From an uncultured Prevotella sp. (lineage in GTDB: Bacteria > Bacteroidota > Bacteroidia > Bacteroidales > Bacteroidaceae), in the NCBI GenBank assembly GCA_900545525.1, contig UQZX01000003.1, positions 94,641 to 158,640 on the forward strand: a stretch of DNA of 64,000 bases, read 5' to 3'. The notes under the pieces were generated by a model. It had not been told where the DNA came from. It saw only the letters and a program-made list of their open reading frames with translations, and did no database searches. This document shows positions 26,262-35,848 of this stretch, piece after piece. Made by a program: the position numbers and the translations under genes. Position 1 is the stretch's first letter, and each line of letters opens with the position of its first letter.

Positions 26262-26337
26262 AAGACGGCATCTGGCATCCTGAAAGACGGCATTTTACAC
26301 GCCAAGAGACGGCATATAGGGTTCCCATATACCGCAT
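26262..26337. repeat. Four 22-nt periodic units, core AAGACGGCAT
   Basis: Cores AAGACGGCAT (26262), AAGACGGCAT (26284), GAGACGGCAT (26306) and a degraded TATACCGCAT (26328), each exactly 22 nt apart with 12 unrelated bases in between. A flanking inverted pair TCTTTCAGG (26247) / CCTGAAAGA (26279) overlaps the first two units. The array sits between the HlyD gene end and the toxin promoter, about 80-180 bases upstream of the promoter. Confidence 0.8.
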
Positions 26338-26420
26338 TCTATTATCCACTCCTTTGAAAAAATATAGACATGGTGACAGATACCATAAAAAATATGTTAT
26401 TTAAATTCACACCAATATAA

Positions 26421-27749
26421 TTAAAACAAAGCCCTTACAGGTTGGACAAACCTATCTATGAGCTTCATATCTTCAGTGACAATCTGAGCCATTCCGTCCA
26501 TTTTCTGTATTAGGTCAATCTTCTTTTTGTATGTTGTGATCATGCCATCTGGAAAAGTCACATCTATAATATACCCATTACCTGCATCAGGAACAGATGA
26601 TATATTCCTTATTATTCCTCTCAACATGCCATATTCCATATAAGGAAATCCATTAAGCCTTACATTAACAGTCTGTCCGGCACGTACTTTACCAAAGCAA
26701 ACAGACGGTACTGTCATCCTTCCTGTAACCTCGGTACGCCCCAACGGAATAATACTTGCAATATGATCACCATTAGCTACACTCTGATTTTCACTCCAAT
26801 ACTTTACAAATGTCAGTTGTCCAGAAACAGGCGACTCTATAATATATCGGTACTTCCACTGTTCTATAGCCGTTATCAGTTGCTGTCGGCATTGGTTCAA
26901 CTGCCGTTCATATTCTGCAACTTCATTGTCACGCTGTATGTCAAGTTCTATTATTTGCTGCTCCATCTGCATTATATCAAGATCTGTACTTGTCAGTGTC
27001 GCTTCCGAGCCTCTCCTGTTTTGCTCTGTCTGAAGCCTGCTACGTATTGCGCCTTCATAATCTGATTTTGATATAAGTCCTTTTTCATATAGTTTTTCTG
27101 TTCTATGTTCGTTGGCATATTCATATTTGGTATCTTCTTTTGCAAGCCTGTTCTTTTCAGCGAGTTGTTCCCTGTATTTTTTATTTTTTGCAATCTGCGC
27201 AGCCAATAAAGTTTTCTTTCTTCCTATGTTATCCGTAATAACATAATGCCTATAGTCCATACATATCATCCGGAATGTCTCATACACCTGTTGCAAGTCT
27301 CCAAGGTTATAATTCTTCAATAGCCAACGTTCTTTTACAACCTCTGCACAACTTAACGACAAGCTTCTTCTCAACATATCATAAACATCACAAAGGTCTT
27401 TATAGCTTGCAGTATTATATATCAACGCTATTGGCTGCCCTCTCTCCACCATACTTTTATCCCCTGTAAATATACGGTCAATCCTGCCTTCACTTCTTGC
27501 AAAAAGATCTGCCGGAGGATTAAGAGTTGTGATTGTTATCGTCGCATCAACCGTTTGTGGATATTTAATAAAACAGCAAGCAACAACAATCCATGATATT
27601 ATTACTGCCACCAGTGTTATGCCATAACGGATAATCCATGAAGGTAATTTCCCGATGATGTCAGAAGCTTCATCACTATAGAAAGTATCTTGTAACAGCA
27701 GACCTTCATTTAAATCATCTGCATCTACTCTCGACTTTTTACTTGCCAT
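26421..27749 (-). CDS. HlyD-family periplasmic adaptor
   Basis: 442 residues. Short cytoplasmic N-terminus, one membrane helix (about 38-62, ISWIVVACCFIKYPQTV), then a biotinyl-lipoyl-like half-motif (ARSEGRIDRIF). A long helical hairpin spans about 120-300 (Glu/Gln/Arg rich, many LAEKNRLAKED-type heptads). The second lipoyl half is YIIESPVSGQLTFVKYWSENQSV, followed by a beta-barrel domain. This is the membrane-fusion partner of the peptidase-containing ABC transporter 13 bases upstream. Together they should carry the mature peptide from cytoplasm to periplasm or beyond. Last gene of the RiPP operon. Confidence 0.9.
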   Translation of the reverse strand: MASKKSRVDADDLNEGLLLQDTFYSDEASDIIGKLPSWIIRYGITLVAVIISWIVVACCFIKYPQTVDATITITTLNPPADLFARSEGRIDRIFTGDKSMVERGQPIALIYNTASYKDLCDVYDMLRRSLSLSCAEVVKERWLLKNYNLGDLQQVYETFRMICMDYRHYVITDNIGRKKTLLAAQIAKNKKYREQLAEKNRLAKEDTKYEYANEHRTEKLYEKGLISKSDYEGAIRSRLQTEQNRRGSEATLTSTDLDIMQMEQQIIELDIQRDNEVAEYERQLNQCRQQLITAIEQWKYRYIIESPVSGQLTFVKYWSENQSVANGDHIASIIPLGRTEVTGRMTVPSVCFGKVRAGQTVNVRLNGFPYMEYGMLRGIIRNISSVPDAGNGYIIDVTFPDGMITTYKKKIDLIQKMDGMAQIVTEDMKLIDRFVQPVRALF

Positions 27750-27762
27750 AGACCGTTCTCCT

Positions 27763-29955
27763 TTAATTTCCCAGTTCCAGTTGGTTCTTTATCAGCTTGT
27801 AATAATCTCCGCGCCGGTTTATAAGTTCTTCATGAGTGCCTTGTTCCGTTATCTTCCCTTTGTAAACCACCACAATATTGTCGGCATTCCTTACCGTACT
27901 CAGACGATGGGCAACAATAACCACAGTCCTGTTTCTGAAAAGGACATTTAACTTTTCCATGATGAAACGCTCATTATTTGCATCAAGTGAATTAGTTGCC
28001 TCGTCAAATATCAGGTATTTGGCATCCTTATACGCTGCACGTGCTATAAGAAGCCTCTGTTTCTGTCCTGTACTAAGTCCATGTCCCTCCATGCCGATTT
28101 TTGTATGATACCCCAAAGGAAGTCCGTCTATGAAGTCACCGATATTTGCAGTCTCCACTGCCCTCCTTACACGTTCCATATTTGGGACATCATCACATAC
28201 TGCTATATTATTAATTATCGTATCGGAAAAGATAAACCCCTCCTGCATCACGGCTCCACACTTTGAGCGCCATACGCTGTCGCTGTATTTGCCAAGCCTG
28301 TTTCCACCAAGCATAACCTCACCTTCGGATGGATGATAAAAACCAAGAATAAGCTTTAACAAGGTTGTCTTGCCGCTTCCGCTGTTACCCACTATTGCCG
28401 TAACCTTATTTGAAGGTATGGTCATACTGATGCCGTCTAACACCTTTTCCGAGTGAAGTCCTCCATACTGAAAAGTCACATTCCGAAATTCTATATCGGC
28501 ATTGTCCGGTATCTCACGTATCTTTGGCTGTGCCACCGGTTCTTCATCTTCTTTTCCGTATATATCGTTAAGCCGCTCAAGTGATATTTTTGCATCCTGC
28601 GTAGACTGTACAAATGTGATGAACTGTGAGACCGGCGCATTCAGTTGCCCCATTATATATTGAACGGCTGTCATCATGCCAAGTGTCATGTCACCGTCAA
28701 TTACGGCTTTTGCCGTAAGAAAAGAAATCATAATATTCTTTATCTGGTCTATAAAAATGCCACCAACATTCTGTGTCTGTCCTAACATAAGGCTCTTTAT
28801 GCTAACATTGAATAACCGTGCCTGTATGCGCTCCCATTCCCAGCGTTTCTTCCTCTCACAGTTGTTCAGCTTTATATCTTGCATACCTGTTACCAGCTGT
28901 ACTAAATTACTCTGATTGGTCGCCGCCACCTGAAAACGCATATAATCAAGTTTACGCCTGCGCTTCATAAAAAGCAAAACCCATAGTATATACAATGCAC
29001 TGCCAAAAACAAAAATTCCGAGAACTTCTAAATTATATCCCGCCATAACAACTCCATAAACAACAAATGTGACAACTGCCATCACCATACTGAGCAACGA
29101 CTCTGTCAAAAAAGACTGTATACGGCTATAATCACCTATGCGTTGCAAAATGTCACCAACCATCTTGCTGTCAAAAAAAGATATAGGCAACCGCATGAGT
29201 TTGCTTAGGAAGTCGGAAATAAGCGAAATGCTCAAACGCACGGTCATGTGCAACATCAGCCAGCTGCGTATCAGACCGTTCGCCATCTGCCCCAACACTA
29301 TCACCAACTGTGACACAAGCATCACAACAATAAAATCAAGATTATTAGTTCCTATACCTGTATCTACTATAGCTTGGGTCACAAAAGGGAGTATCAGGCT
29401 TAATATGCTGCCTACAGCCATTCCGAGCAACAATTGTACTATATAAGCCTTGAACGGTCGTAAATAGCGTATGAGATACGACAACCCCATAACAGTCCTG
29501 TCCTCGTCATACCCGATATTATAAAACTCAGGGGCTGGCTCCAACAATAGTGCCGTGCCGCACCTTTGAGACTCATGATGCCCTGAGGACAGCCAGCATC
29601 TCAGAAAATCTTTTTGAGAATATTCCAACAAGCCGGAAGCTGGGTCTGATAAATAGACCTTATCTTTCTTTATTTTATAAACTACAACAAAATGTTTCTG
29701 ATTCCAGTGGACAATACAAGGCAAAGGAGCATCGTTAAACAGTTGTTCCCATGTTATCTTCACACCTGCTGTATGAAAGCCTATTTTCTCGGCGGCATCG
29801 CTTACCCCAAGCATTGATACGCCTTCACGTGTTACATGGCACAGTTCACGCATACGTGCTGCAGAATAAGATCTACCATAATGTTTCGCGACAATACGAA
29901 GACATGTACTGCCGCAATCCATGGCATCCAATTGTTGATAAACAGGAAAACGCAT
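27763..29955 (-). CDS. Peptidase-containing ABC transporter (C39, double-glycine type)
   Basis: 730 residues. The N-terminal C39 peptidase has catalytic Cys14 (QQLDAMDCGSTCLR), His88 (NQKHFVVVYKI) and Asp104 (SDPASG). Six membrane helices span about 165-430. The ATPase has Walker A GNSGSGKTT (about 523-531), signature LSTGQ (627-631), Walker B YLIFDE (647-652) and the switch His683 (VAHRLS). It should cut the leader of the precursor at 35519-35776 behind its Gly-Gly and export the core. Separated from HlyD by 13 bases. Confidence 0.93.
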   Translation of the reverse strand: MRFPVYQQLDAMDCGSTCLRIVAKHYGRSYSAARMRELCHVTREGVSMLGVSDAAEKIGFHTAGVKITWEQLFNDAPLPCIVHWNQKHFVVVYKIKKDKVYLSDPASGLLEYSQKDFLRCWLSSGHHESQRCGTALLLEPAPEFYNIGYDEDRTVMGLSYLIRYLRPFKAYIVQLLLGMAVGSILSLILPFVTQAIVDTGIGTNNLDFIVVMLVSQLVIVLGQMANGLIRSWLMLHMTVRLSISLISDFLSKLMRLPISFFDSKMVGDILQRIGDYSRIQSFLTESLLSMVMAVVTFVVYGVVMAGYNLEVLGIFVFGSALYILWVLLFMKRRRKLDYMRFQVAATNQSNLVQLVTGMQDIKLNNCERKKRWEWERIQARLFNVSIKSLMLGQTQNVGGIFIDQIKNIMISFLTAKAVIDGDMTLGMMTAVQYIMGQLNAPVSQFITFVQSTQDAKISLERLNDIYGKEDEEPVAQPKIREIPDNADIEFRNVTFQYGGLHSEKVLDGISMTIPSNKVTAIVGNSGSGKTTLLKLILGFYHPSEGEVMLGGNRLGKYSDSVWRSKCGAVMQEGFIFSDTIINNIAVCDDVPNMERVRRAVETANIGDFIDGLPLGYHTKIGMEGHGLSTGQKQRLLIARAAYKDAKYLIFDEATNSLDANNERFIMEKLNVLFRNRTVVIVAHRLSTVRNADNIVVVYKGKITEQGTHEELINRRGDYYKLIKNQLELGN

Positions 29956-29981
29956 CGTTTTTTAATAATATCAATGAAATT

Positions 29982-30374
29982 TTACTTTTCTATTAAAGGC
30001 AATGCCGCATCATATTCATTTAAAAGCCGTCTAATTCTCTCTTTATCTGTTTCTTTATGTTTTTTCTTAAAGAAAAATCGATAAATCTTACGTATCAAGC
30101 CTAAAGGTCTGAAACTCATGTCGTCCGGATGTATTCCCAATAATTGCATGTCTATATTTGACTGTCGCGGTCTATATCTTTTGGCTTTATTTATTCCATA
30201 AACTAGAACTTCTGGCAAAACAGGAACACCACTGTCATAGATTGCAGTATCCTTATTCTCGACAATGACACCTTCATGCGGCATATCAACAACAAGGGAG
30301 TCTTTCATGATTTCACGGCAATTCATTTCTACAAATACGAATAATAATACATATAAGAACACAGGTCTTTCCAT
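29982..30374 (-). CDS. Small exported protein of unknown function in the RiPP operon
   Basis: 130 residues. An N-terminal hydrophobic segment (PVFLYVLLFVFVEM) looks like a signal peptide or anchor. The middle includes SGVPVLPEVLVYGI and RPRQSNIDMQLLGIHPDD, the end a basic helix (RKIYRFFFKKKHKETDKER). No family recognised. Its ATG directly abuts the stop codon of the outer-membrane barrel gene, so it is translated with it. It may be a partner of that barrel or an immunity factor; both are guesses. Confidence 0.65.
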   Translation of the reverse strand: MERPVFLYVLLFVFVEMNCREIMKDSLVVDMPHEGVIVENKDTAIYDSGVPVLPEVLVYGINKAKRYRPRQSNIDMQLLGIHPDDMSFRPLGLIRKIYRFFFKKKHKETDKERIRRLLNEYDAALPLIEK

Positions 30375-32720
30375 TTACTCTTCATTTAAGTTCAATCGCT
30401 TCATCTCCTCCTTGGCTGCGCTTTGCTCGTTCATTTCCCTGCTCTTGCGAAAACGCCAGGTAAGGGTTATCCCGAACTTACGGGTCTCGCAAAACTGTTT
30501 GTGGTTAAAATTCAAATTATTCAGTTGCCATGTCGCCTTATTGTGTCCTTTGTCAAACAGGTCGTATATATCAACCGACAAGTCCAGACGGTCTTTGAGG
30601 AACGACTTCTTCAGGCTAAAGTTCAACGAGCAGTATGGCTTTACTTTTAACATCTGCAAATATCCGCCAAGATTATAGTCTAAACGCGCTGAAAAGAGCA
30701 GACCTTTGGGCAAGTTGAAGTCACTTGCGACAGAACCTAATATAACGGGGCGACCATCATGAAGGGTTGTGCCCTCTGGACCGGAATAATGGAAAAACGA
30801 TTTCATTAAGACCAGCGAGAACATTGGAGTCCACCATTTCAATGTATGACTAAGGTATACACTCCCCGTAAGAGCCTGCCTGTCCGAAAAATTCTCAACC
30901 CTGCCAACAACAACCGACGGATTTTCAGGCATGCTAAAGAAATTGCCGATGATAGGATGACGGATATAATCATAGCCAAGACTAAGATAAAGAAACTTAT
31001 ACACCAGTGTATAGTTAAGACAATAGGTGGTGGAAGCCCTGAGACACGGATTGCCCAACGACATATTGTAGCGGTTCTGATATGCCATATTATCATTCAT
31101 ATCCGTAAAATCGGGGCGTTGTGTCTCTATATATGCGTTAAGGTTTTGCATCAGCATACCCTTTTGATGACCAATACTAAGCGACGGAAAAAAGCCATGC
31201 GTGCCGTGAGTGTCCTTCTCTTCCGAATTCCATTTGTCCTGCCACGAATATACATACTCATAGCGCAATCCTGTTTCAAAGTTAAAATCGCCCATTTGCC
31301 TACCGTACTTCACAAACAGCGAGCTCTTTGTCTCACGGTTGCTTGTACAGCCTATATAATCAGAATATTTGTAAAGAATATTGTCTTTACCCCATGAATG
31401 GCTGAAATCGTAGCCCATGGCAATGTTGCCAAACTTTTCAGTACTGTAAGAGGCGTGTATGTTAGCAGCGGCAATATTCCACCGTGACTTCTGTGTGTAT
31501 GCTACCGCTTTTTCTGCAGACACATAATCATGTTCCAACAGTTCCTTGGCTCCGTCCTGCAACTTGTTTACATAGTCGGCGCATGTATTCAGACTCCAGT
31601 TACTTCCTATTTTTGTGTTGTAATAAAAATTCAGATGATGACTGGTAACATTGTCGTCATTGCTACCATCTGTATTCATAAACGAGGGAACACCTATATT
31701 GGGTATCATTGAAATTGTATCCCGTCTGCAAACTGTTGTCCTGCCGTAACTACCAATGTATTGAAAGCCAACAGACGACTCCGGAGAGAAACGATACACC
31801 ATGCCGCCTTTATAATTATGACTGTTTACCGACAATAACGAACGAATATGTTCATCCTTGTTCCACACGGCGGATGCCTGCATGCTCACCGTGGAATAAA
31901 CATCATCCTGCGATTTCGTCCTGCCGTAATAATATGAAAAAAAGAAGTCCCACTTACCTGTATTATAACCAGAATAAAAGCCCGTCCTACCGGACAGATG
32001 CCTGCCTAGCGTAAGATTTCCAATGGCATTAAACGCAATACCTTCGCCAAGCCGTTTTGTCAGGATGTCTATCACTGCACTGCTTCCGACATCATAGCTC
32101 ACATCCGTACCGGTGACCACCTTAACAGACTTTATCTGATCCATTTGCAGATTGTCTACTTCCGAAGCGTCCATAACTTTACGACCGTTTATATAGAACA
32201 CGAACGATGACTTGCCAATGACCTGCACGCTACGCCCCGACCGCATTATGCCCGGTATACGTCCCAGCAGTTCATATATGTCATTCTGTCTTTTCAGTAT
32301 TCCGTCGTTCTCAACATCAACCAGCAGTCCGTTCCCTGTCAACTTGAACGTTTGCTTCTTTGCGGTCACCTTTACTTCATCAAGCGCAACAGGCAAAGAC
32401 TCCAAACAGACAACAGGCAGTTCTTTATCCCCTTCTATACTAATCTCCTTACATATTGTGCGGCAACTAAGAAATGAATAACGTGCGATATATTTTCCTT
32501 CTGCCAGAACAACATCATACATGCCAAGACTGTCTGTTACGGCACCTGTTACAAATGTACTGTCCGATACCGAAAGAAGAGCAACGTTTACTAAAGGCAT
32601 TCCCTTACCGTCAGTCTCCGTTACCTTACCGGATATTCTATATTGAGCATTAGCATGCAGGCTGTAGAGACACAACAGTAATCCCCAAATGCAACCTAAA
32701 GATATATTACTTCCTTTCAT
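30375..32720 (-). CDS. Outer-membrane beta-barrel protein with carboxypeptidase-regulatory-like domain
   Basis: 781 residues. Signal peptide ends ...LHANAQ (26), then a CarboxypepD-regulatory/SusC-type N-terminal domain (YRISGKVTETDGKGMPLVNVALL). A plug-like region (DGILKRQNDIYELLGRIPGI) precedes a long barrel with alternating aromatic strands and a final TLTWRF-type strand, followed by a charged tail. It belongs to the 'outer membrane beta-barrel' family rather than TolC. In this operon it could be the peptide's exit or an uptake/receptor component; no TolC-like channel gene is present in the window. Confidence 0.85.
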   Translation of the reverse strand: MKGSNISLGCIWGLLLCLYSLHANAQYRISGKVTETDGKGMPLVNVALLSVSDSTFVTGAVTDSLGMYDVVLAEGKYIARYSFLSCRTICKEISIEGDKELPVVCLESLPVALDEVKVTAKKQTFKLTGNGLLVDVENDGILKRQNDIYELLGRIPGIMRSGRSVQVIGKSSFVFYINGRKVMDASEVDNLQMDQIKSVKVVTGTDVSYDVGSSAVIDILTKRLGEGIAFNAIGNLTLGRHLSGRTGFYSGYNTGKWDFFFSYYYGRTKSQDDVYSTVSMQASAVWNKDEHIRSLLSVNSHNYKGGMVYRFSPESSVGFQYIGSYGRTTVCRRDTISMIPNIGVPSFMNTDGSNDDNVTSHHLNFYYNTKIGSNWSLNTCADYVNKLQDGAKELLEHDYVSAEKAVAYTQKSRWNIAAANIHASYSTEKFGNIAMGYDFSHSWGKDNILYKYSDYIGCTSNRETKSSLFVKYGRQMGDFNFETGLRYEYVYSWQDKWNSEEKDTHGTHGFFPSLSIGHQKGMLMQNLNAYIETQRPDFTDMNDNMAYQNRYNMSLGNPCLRASTTYCLNYTLVYKFLYLSLGYDYIRHPIIGNFFSMPENPSVVVGRVENFSDRQALTGSVYLSHTLKWWTPMFSLVLMKSFFHYSGPEGTTLHDGRPVILGSVASDFNLPKGLLFSARLDYNLGGYLQMLKVKPYCSLNFSLKKSFLKDRLDLSVDIYDLFDKGHNKATWQLNNLNFNHKQFCETRKFGITLTWRFRKSREMNEQSAAKEEMKRLNLNEE

Positions 32721-32799
32721 TCTATTATCATTTATGTAGTAATTTTTCTATTCTAATAAATAATTAACGGATTATCATTTTATATTGATATATAAAGCT

Positions 32800-33972
32800 T
32801 TATTTAATCATATCATAATATGATTTGTCAAATATCATCTTACAAAAAATCCTTTTATTGTAAAATTCAACTCTTGATAATGGAGGACAAATATTTCTAA
32901 AAAGACATTTACAACAATAAGAATATTTATTACGTGTCATTTTCCATAAAGAATCTTGTCCTATTAGCCGATGATACTGAACATCATCAATATTTATGAA
33001 ATTCCCGATAACTTGATTATCATTACATAAAATATCACCGTTTATATCAACAAATAAATCTCCCCAATATAATGAATTTATAAATTCTTTATGTATCAGA
33101 TTATCAATTGTAATCGGCATTCCTATAATGTCTGTTACATCATAAGACAATAATTCATTTAAATCATTGACACAACAGTTTGGATTTACTGTTACTTTTA
33201 ATTGTTGGTCACCCTTTAAATTCAATGTTTCCAATAATGAATATTCAGTTGTATTCTTTATCTGGATTTTAAAGAAAACGCTTGGAGGACATGATTTTAA
33301 GATTAAAATATCCGTTAAAGATATGTCACTTAAATTATCTATCAATACATTTATTGTTGCATCCTCACATATACTTAATATTTCCTTTTTATGAGATTTA
33401 AAATCAAGCAAAGGTATATTAACAATTAAAGAACAACACTTGTTCTTAAGTTTTCTTAGAATGTCAGAATTTTTATTTAGAGATATACTATCTGCATTTA
33501 ATTCTATAATTTCAAGGTTCTCAAAATATGACAAACTATTATAAACTAAGGTAAAGACCTTAGAAGACATTGATTCATTCTTAGTCTCGTTTATGACATA
33601 AAAAAATAAACTTATCTTATTTGTCAGATTTATATTGAGCTTCTTTATTAATGCTTTCGATATATATTTATTATCTGTTTTTTTTGAAAAGAATACATTA
33701 TAATAATTGTATAATTCTGTAGAACTGTTTTTTAATAACTTTGTTTTATCTGAAACTATCTTATCAACCTTCCCCCAGTGATCTTCATCTATTTTACTCG
33801 CAACTTCTCTATTAATAGAATTATCATTAACTACAAATGATAATTTATTTTCCATATAAACATTTTCATAGAATTGAAAACATTCAATCCTTTTATTAAG
33901 TGTATCAAAAAATAGGACTTTATTTTCTTTAAAATCACAATATACAAACGGGTATAGTCGAATTAATAACAT
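32800..33972 (-). CDS. Pseudo-rSAM protein, GG-Bacteroidales system
   Basis: 390 residues, AT-rich. It resembles the radical SAM maturase upstream in overall plan but lacks the CxxxCxxC cluster motif; the matching region is SKVFTLVYNSLSYFENLEII. A Cys-rich C-terminus remains (YSYCCKCLFRNICPPL...FCKMIF), like a SPASM domain. This matches the TIGR04150-type 'pseudo-rSAM' partner I know from GG-Bacteroidales loci. It probably binds the precursor or forms a dimer with the maturase (inference). Starts 6 bases after the maturase stop. Confidence 0.8.
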   Translation of the reverse strand: MLLIRLYPFVYCDFKENKVLFFDTLNKRIECFQFYENVYMENKLSFVVNDNSINREVASKIDEDHWGKVDKIVSDKTKLLKNSSTELYNYYNVFFSKKTDNKYISKALIKKLNINLTNKISLFFYVINETKNESMSSKVFTLVYNSLSYFENLEIIELNADSISLNKNSDILRKLKNKCCSLIVNIPLLDFKSHKKEILSICEDATINVLIDNLSDISLTDILILKSCPPSVFFKIQIKNTTEYSLLETLNLKGDQQLKVTVNPNCCVNDLNELLSYDVTDIIGMPITIDNLIHKEFINSLYWGDLFVDINGDILCNDNQVIGNFINIDDVQYHRLIGQDSLWKMTRNKYSYCCKCLFRNICPPLSRVEFYNKRIFCKMIFDKSYYDMIK

Positions 33973-33978
33973 ATTTTG

Positions 33979-35373
33979 TTATTTATTGTTCACTAAATTA
34001 TTAATTTCCTTTATTGCTTGTTCTTTCGAACAAAAACATGATTTATTTTCAATTTCTTCTATATCAGAGAAAAAACATTTTGAGCATGAAAAACATTTAT
34101 AGCATTTTGAGCAAATACTTTGATATTTATTTAATATATTCTGATAACATTGATTTATCTTTTTATTATAAATAATAAAACCTTTTTCTGTTATTTTCCC
34201 CAATATGTATTTTCGTGAGATTTTTTCACAAACTAATAATTGACCGTCTACTGTAACAAATACTTTTGTGGCAAAAAGGAAACAAGTTGCCCCTGGATAA
34301 TAAAAGCGTTCATTGTTTTTTATTTCATTATAATCATCTATAACATATAATGAATTCTTCCACCAAGCACAAATATTACCATATGTTTTTGGAAAAAATT
34401 GTTTATATGCATCAGGATACTTTTGTTTAAGGAAACTAAGTTCTTTTTCACTATAGCGGTGTTGGTTACTTATTACCTTAAACAATTTATTATTCTTTTT
34501 TATATCAGAAGTAGAAACAAAAGAAAATGAAGGGACTTTACCCCATCTTGAAAAAAATCTAATTGCATCTATACAATTACTTTTATTATGTAATACCGTA
34601 GAGAACGAAATATACTTATCAAAATATTTGCGATTAGTTTTATATATTAAGTCAATATTCCGCTTTACTGTATGAAAACTATTTTCCCCTGTTACTTTTA
34701 CTCTATATGCATTATTTCTGAAATTACCATCCAAACTTATAAACAAAGAAAAATTATGTTCTATTAAATAGTCTAAATACTGATTCAACAATAAACCATT
34801 TGTTGTCATCCCAAAAGAAATCTGTACATCTGGTAATATTGTTTTAGCTTGTTTTACGCATTCTTTAATAATATCAAAACGACATAAAGGCTCTCCTCCA
34901 TAAAAAGATATACGTAAATCTGATTTTATATTATATTTTTTGCGCAGGTTTAAAAGTTTTATTAAATAGTCTGTTATACTATTCTTATCTCCCGTCCTAT
35001 GTTTCTGTATTTTCTTATATAATGAGCCATAACAACAATATATACAGCGAAGATTACAACTTTCTGTAATTTCCAATGTTATATGTTTGACATTTGACAG
35101 ACTTTTTATAACATCTTCCCTTTTTATTTCTGGATAAATATAAAGTTTCTTATCATATTTTTGTTCTACAGACAAGAACGTATCAGCCAACCATGTACTT
35201 TCGCTATCAAGACTTTTACTCAATTCGTTTATCTGTTCAACACTATCTATATCATCCGCATTCAAAAAAAAGGAATAAACTTCTTTTGAACATGGATACA
35301 GCCATTTATTTAAACAATCAAATATATAGAACTGATTGCTATGATGTACTGGAATATATTTATTATTAATCAT
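33979..35373 (-). CDS. Radical SAM/SPASM peptide maturase, GG-Bacteroidales family
   Basis: 464 residues. The 4Fe-4S-binding CxxxCxxC is Cys106-Cys110-Cys113 in ESCNLRCIYCCYG, followed by GGEP in FYGGEPLCRFD. The C-terminus carries many Cys for auxiliary clusters (ICSKCYKCFSCSKCFF...SCFCSK), typical of SPASM domains. The N-terminal 90 residues should form the peptide-binding region. It matches the TIGR04148-type maturase that modifies double-glycine precursors in Bacteroidales. The chemistry (thioether or carbon-carbon link) cannot be read from sequence. A large hairpin lies just before its start codon. Confidence 0.88.
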   Translation of the reverse strand: MINNKYIPVHHSNQFYIFDCLNKWLYPCSKEVYSFFLNADDIDSVEQINELSKSLDSESTWLADTFLSVEQKYDKKLYIYPEIKREDVIKSLSNVKHITLEITESCNLRCIYCCYGSLYKKIQKHRTGDKNSITDYLIKLLNLRKKYNIKSDLRISFYGGEPLCRFDIIKECVKQAKTILPDVQISFGMTTNGLLLNQYLDYLIEHNFSLFISLDGNFRNNAYRVKVTGENSFHTVKRNIDLIYKTNRKYFDKYISFSTVLHNKSNCIDAIRFFSRWGKVPSFSFVSTSDIKKNNKLFKVISNQHRYSEKELSFLKQKYPDAYKQFFPKTYGNICAWWKNSLYVIDDYNEIKNNERFYYPGATCFLFATKVFVTVDGQLLVCEKISRKYILGKITEKGFIIYNKKINQCYQNILNKYQSICSKCYKCFSCSKCFFSDIEEIENKSCFCSKEQAIKEINNLVNNK

Positions 35374-35383
35374 TTTATTACTT

Positions 35384-35482
35384 AAAGAGGGTGTGCTTAA
35401 ACACTACGCTCAAAGATGTGCAAAAGCTTTATTTATAAACACTATACACATGAATGTGTATATGTTTAAACACATCCCCTTT
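35384..35482 (-). promoter_or_regulatory. Large hairpin between precursor and maturase genes
   Basis: Arms of 19 bases at 35384-35402 and 35464-35482 pair in the minus-strand RNA with two G-U pairs and one A-C mismatch (GTTTAA core next to CACACCC). Inside is a second perfect 9-bp stem, TATACACAT / ATGTGTATA (35443-35451, 35454-35462), with a 2-base loop. The outer stem ends 11 bases before the maturase ATG. It could weaken read-through or hide the ribosome site, so that precursor is made in excess of enzyme. Confidence 0.7.
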
Positions 35483-35518
35483 ATATAGTCTAAAATTTAT
35501 TTTGCTTTTGACAATCTG

Positions 35519-35776
35519 TTATAAAAGTTTCTCATTCAACTCTACTTCTTCTTTCTCAACTTCAGTATACTTATGCTGAGGTATAGTATCCCTTCGTATT
35601 GTATCTTGAGGTAATGGGTTATTATCTCTCATATTTTTTAGCGTTTTATTCACACCATTACTATAGTTTGTTCCACATTTTCCGCCTTTACAGGTGTTTC
35701 CTCCACCCGTTAAATGAGACATTTCCTTTGTGTTCAATTCATTTGCAGTTAATTTTGCTAAATTTAATTTTGTCAT
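35519..35776 (-). CDS. RiPP precursor peptide, GG-Bacteroidales family
   Basis: 85 residues. The leader LNLAKLTANELNTKEMSHLTGGG is the family signature (TIGR04149-like: K-L-x-K-L-x-x-N-E-L-x-x-K-E-M-x-x-L-x-G-G); the double glycine lies in Gly24-Gly26. The core of about 59 residues holds only two Cys (29 and 34, in CKGGKC), one Tyr near it, an Arg-Arg-Asp/Thr-rich middle (DTIRRDTIPQHKY) and an acidic helix-like end. The peptidase domain of the transporter should cut after the GG. The modified residues are unknown; the two Cys with Lys/Gly between them are first candidates. Confidence 0.88.
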   Translation of the reverse strand: MTKLNLAKLTANELNTKEMSHLTGGGNTCKGGKCGTNYSNGVNKTLKNMRDNNPLPQDTIRRDTIPQHKYTEVEKEEVELNEKLL

Positions 35777-35848
35777 AGTTATTACTATATTTTTATTACC
35801 TCGCTGTTTTAATGTCGGTCGCTCGGTTCACCTTATTTGCTCTGTTCT

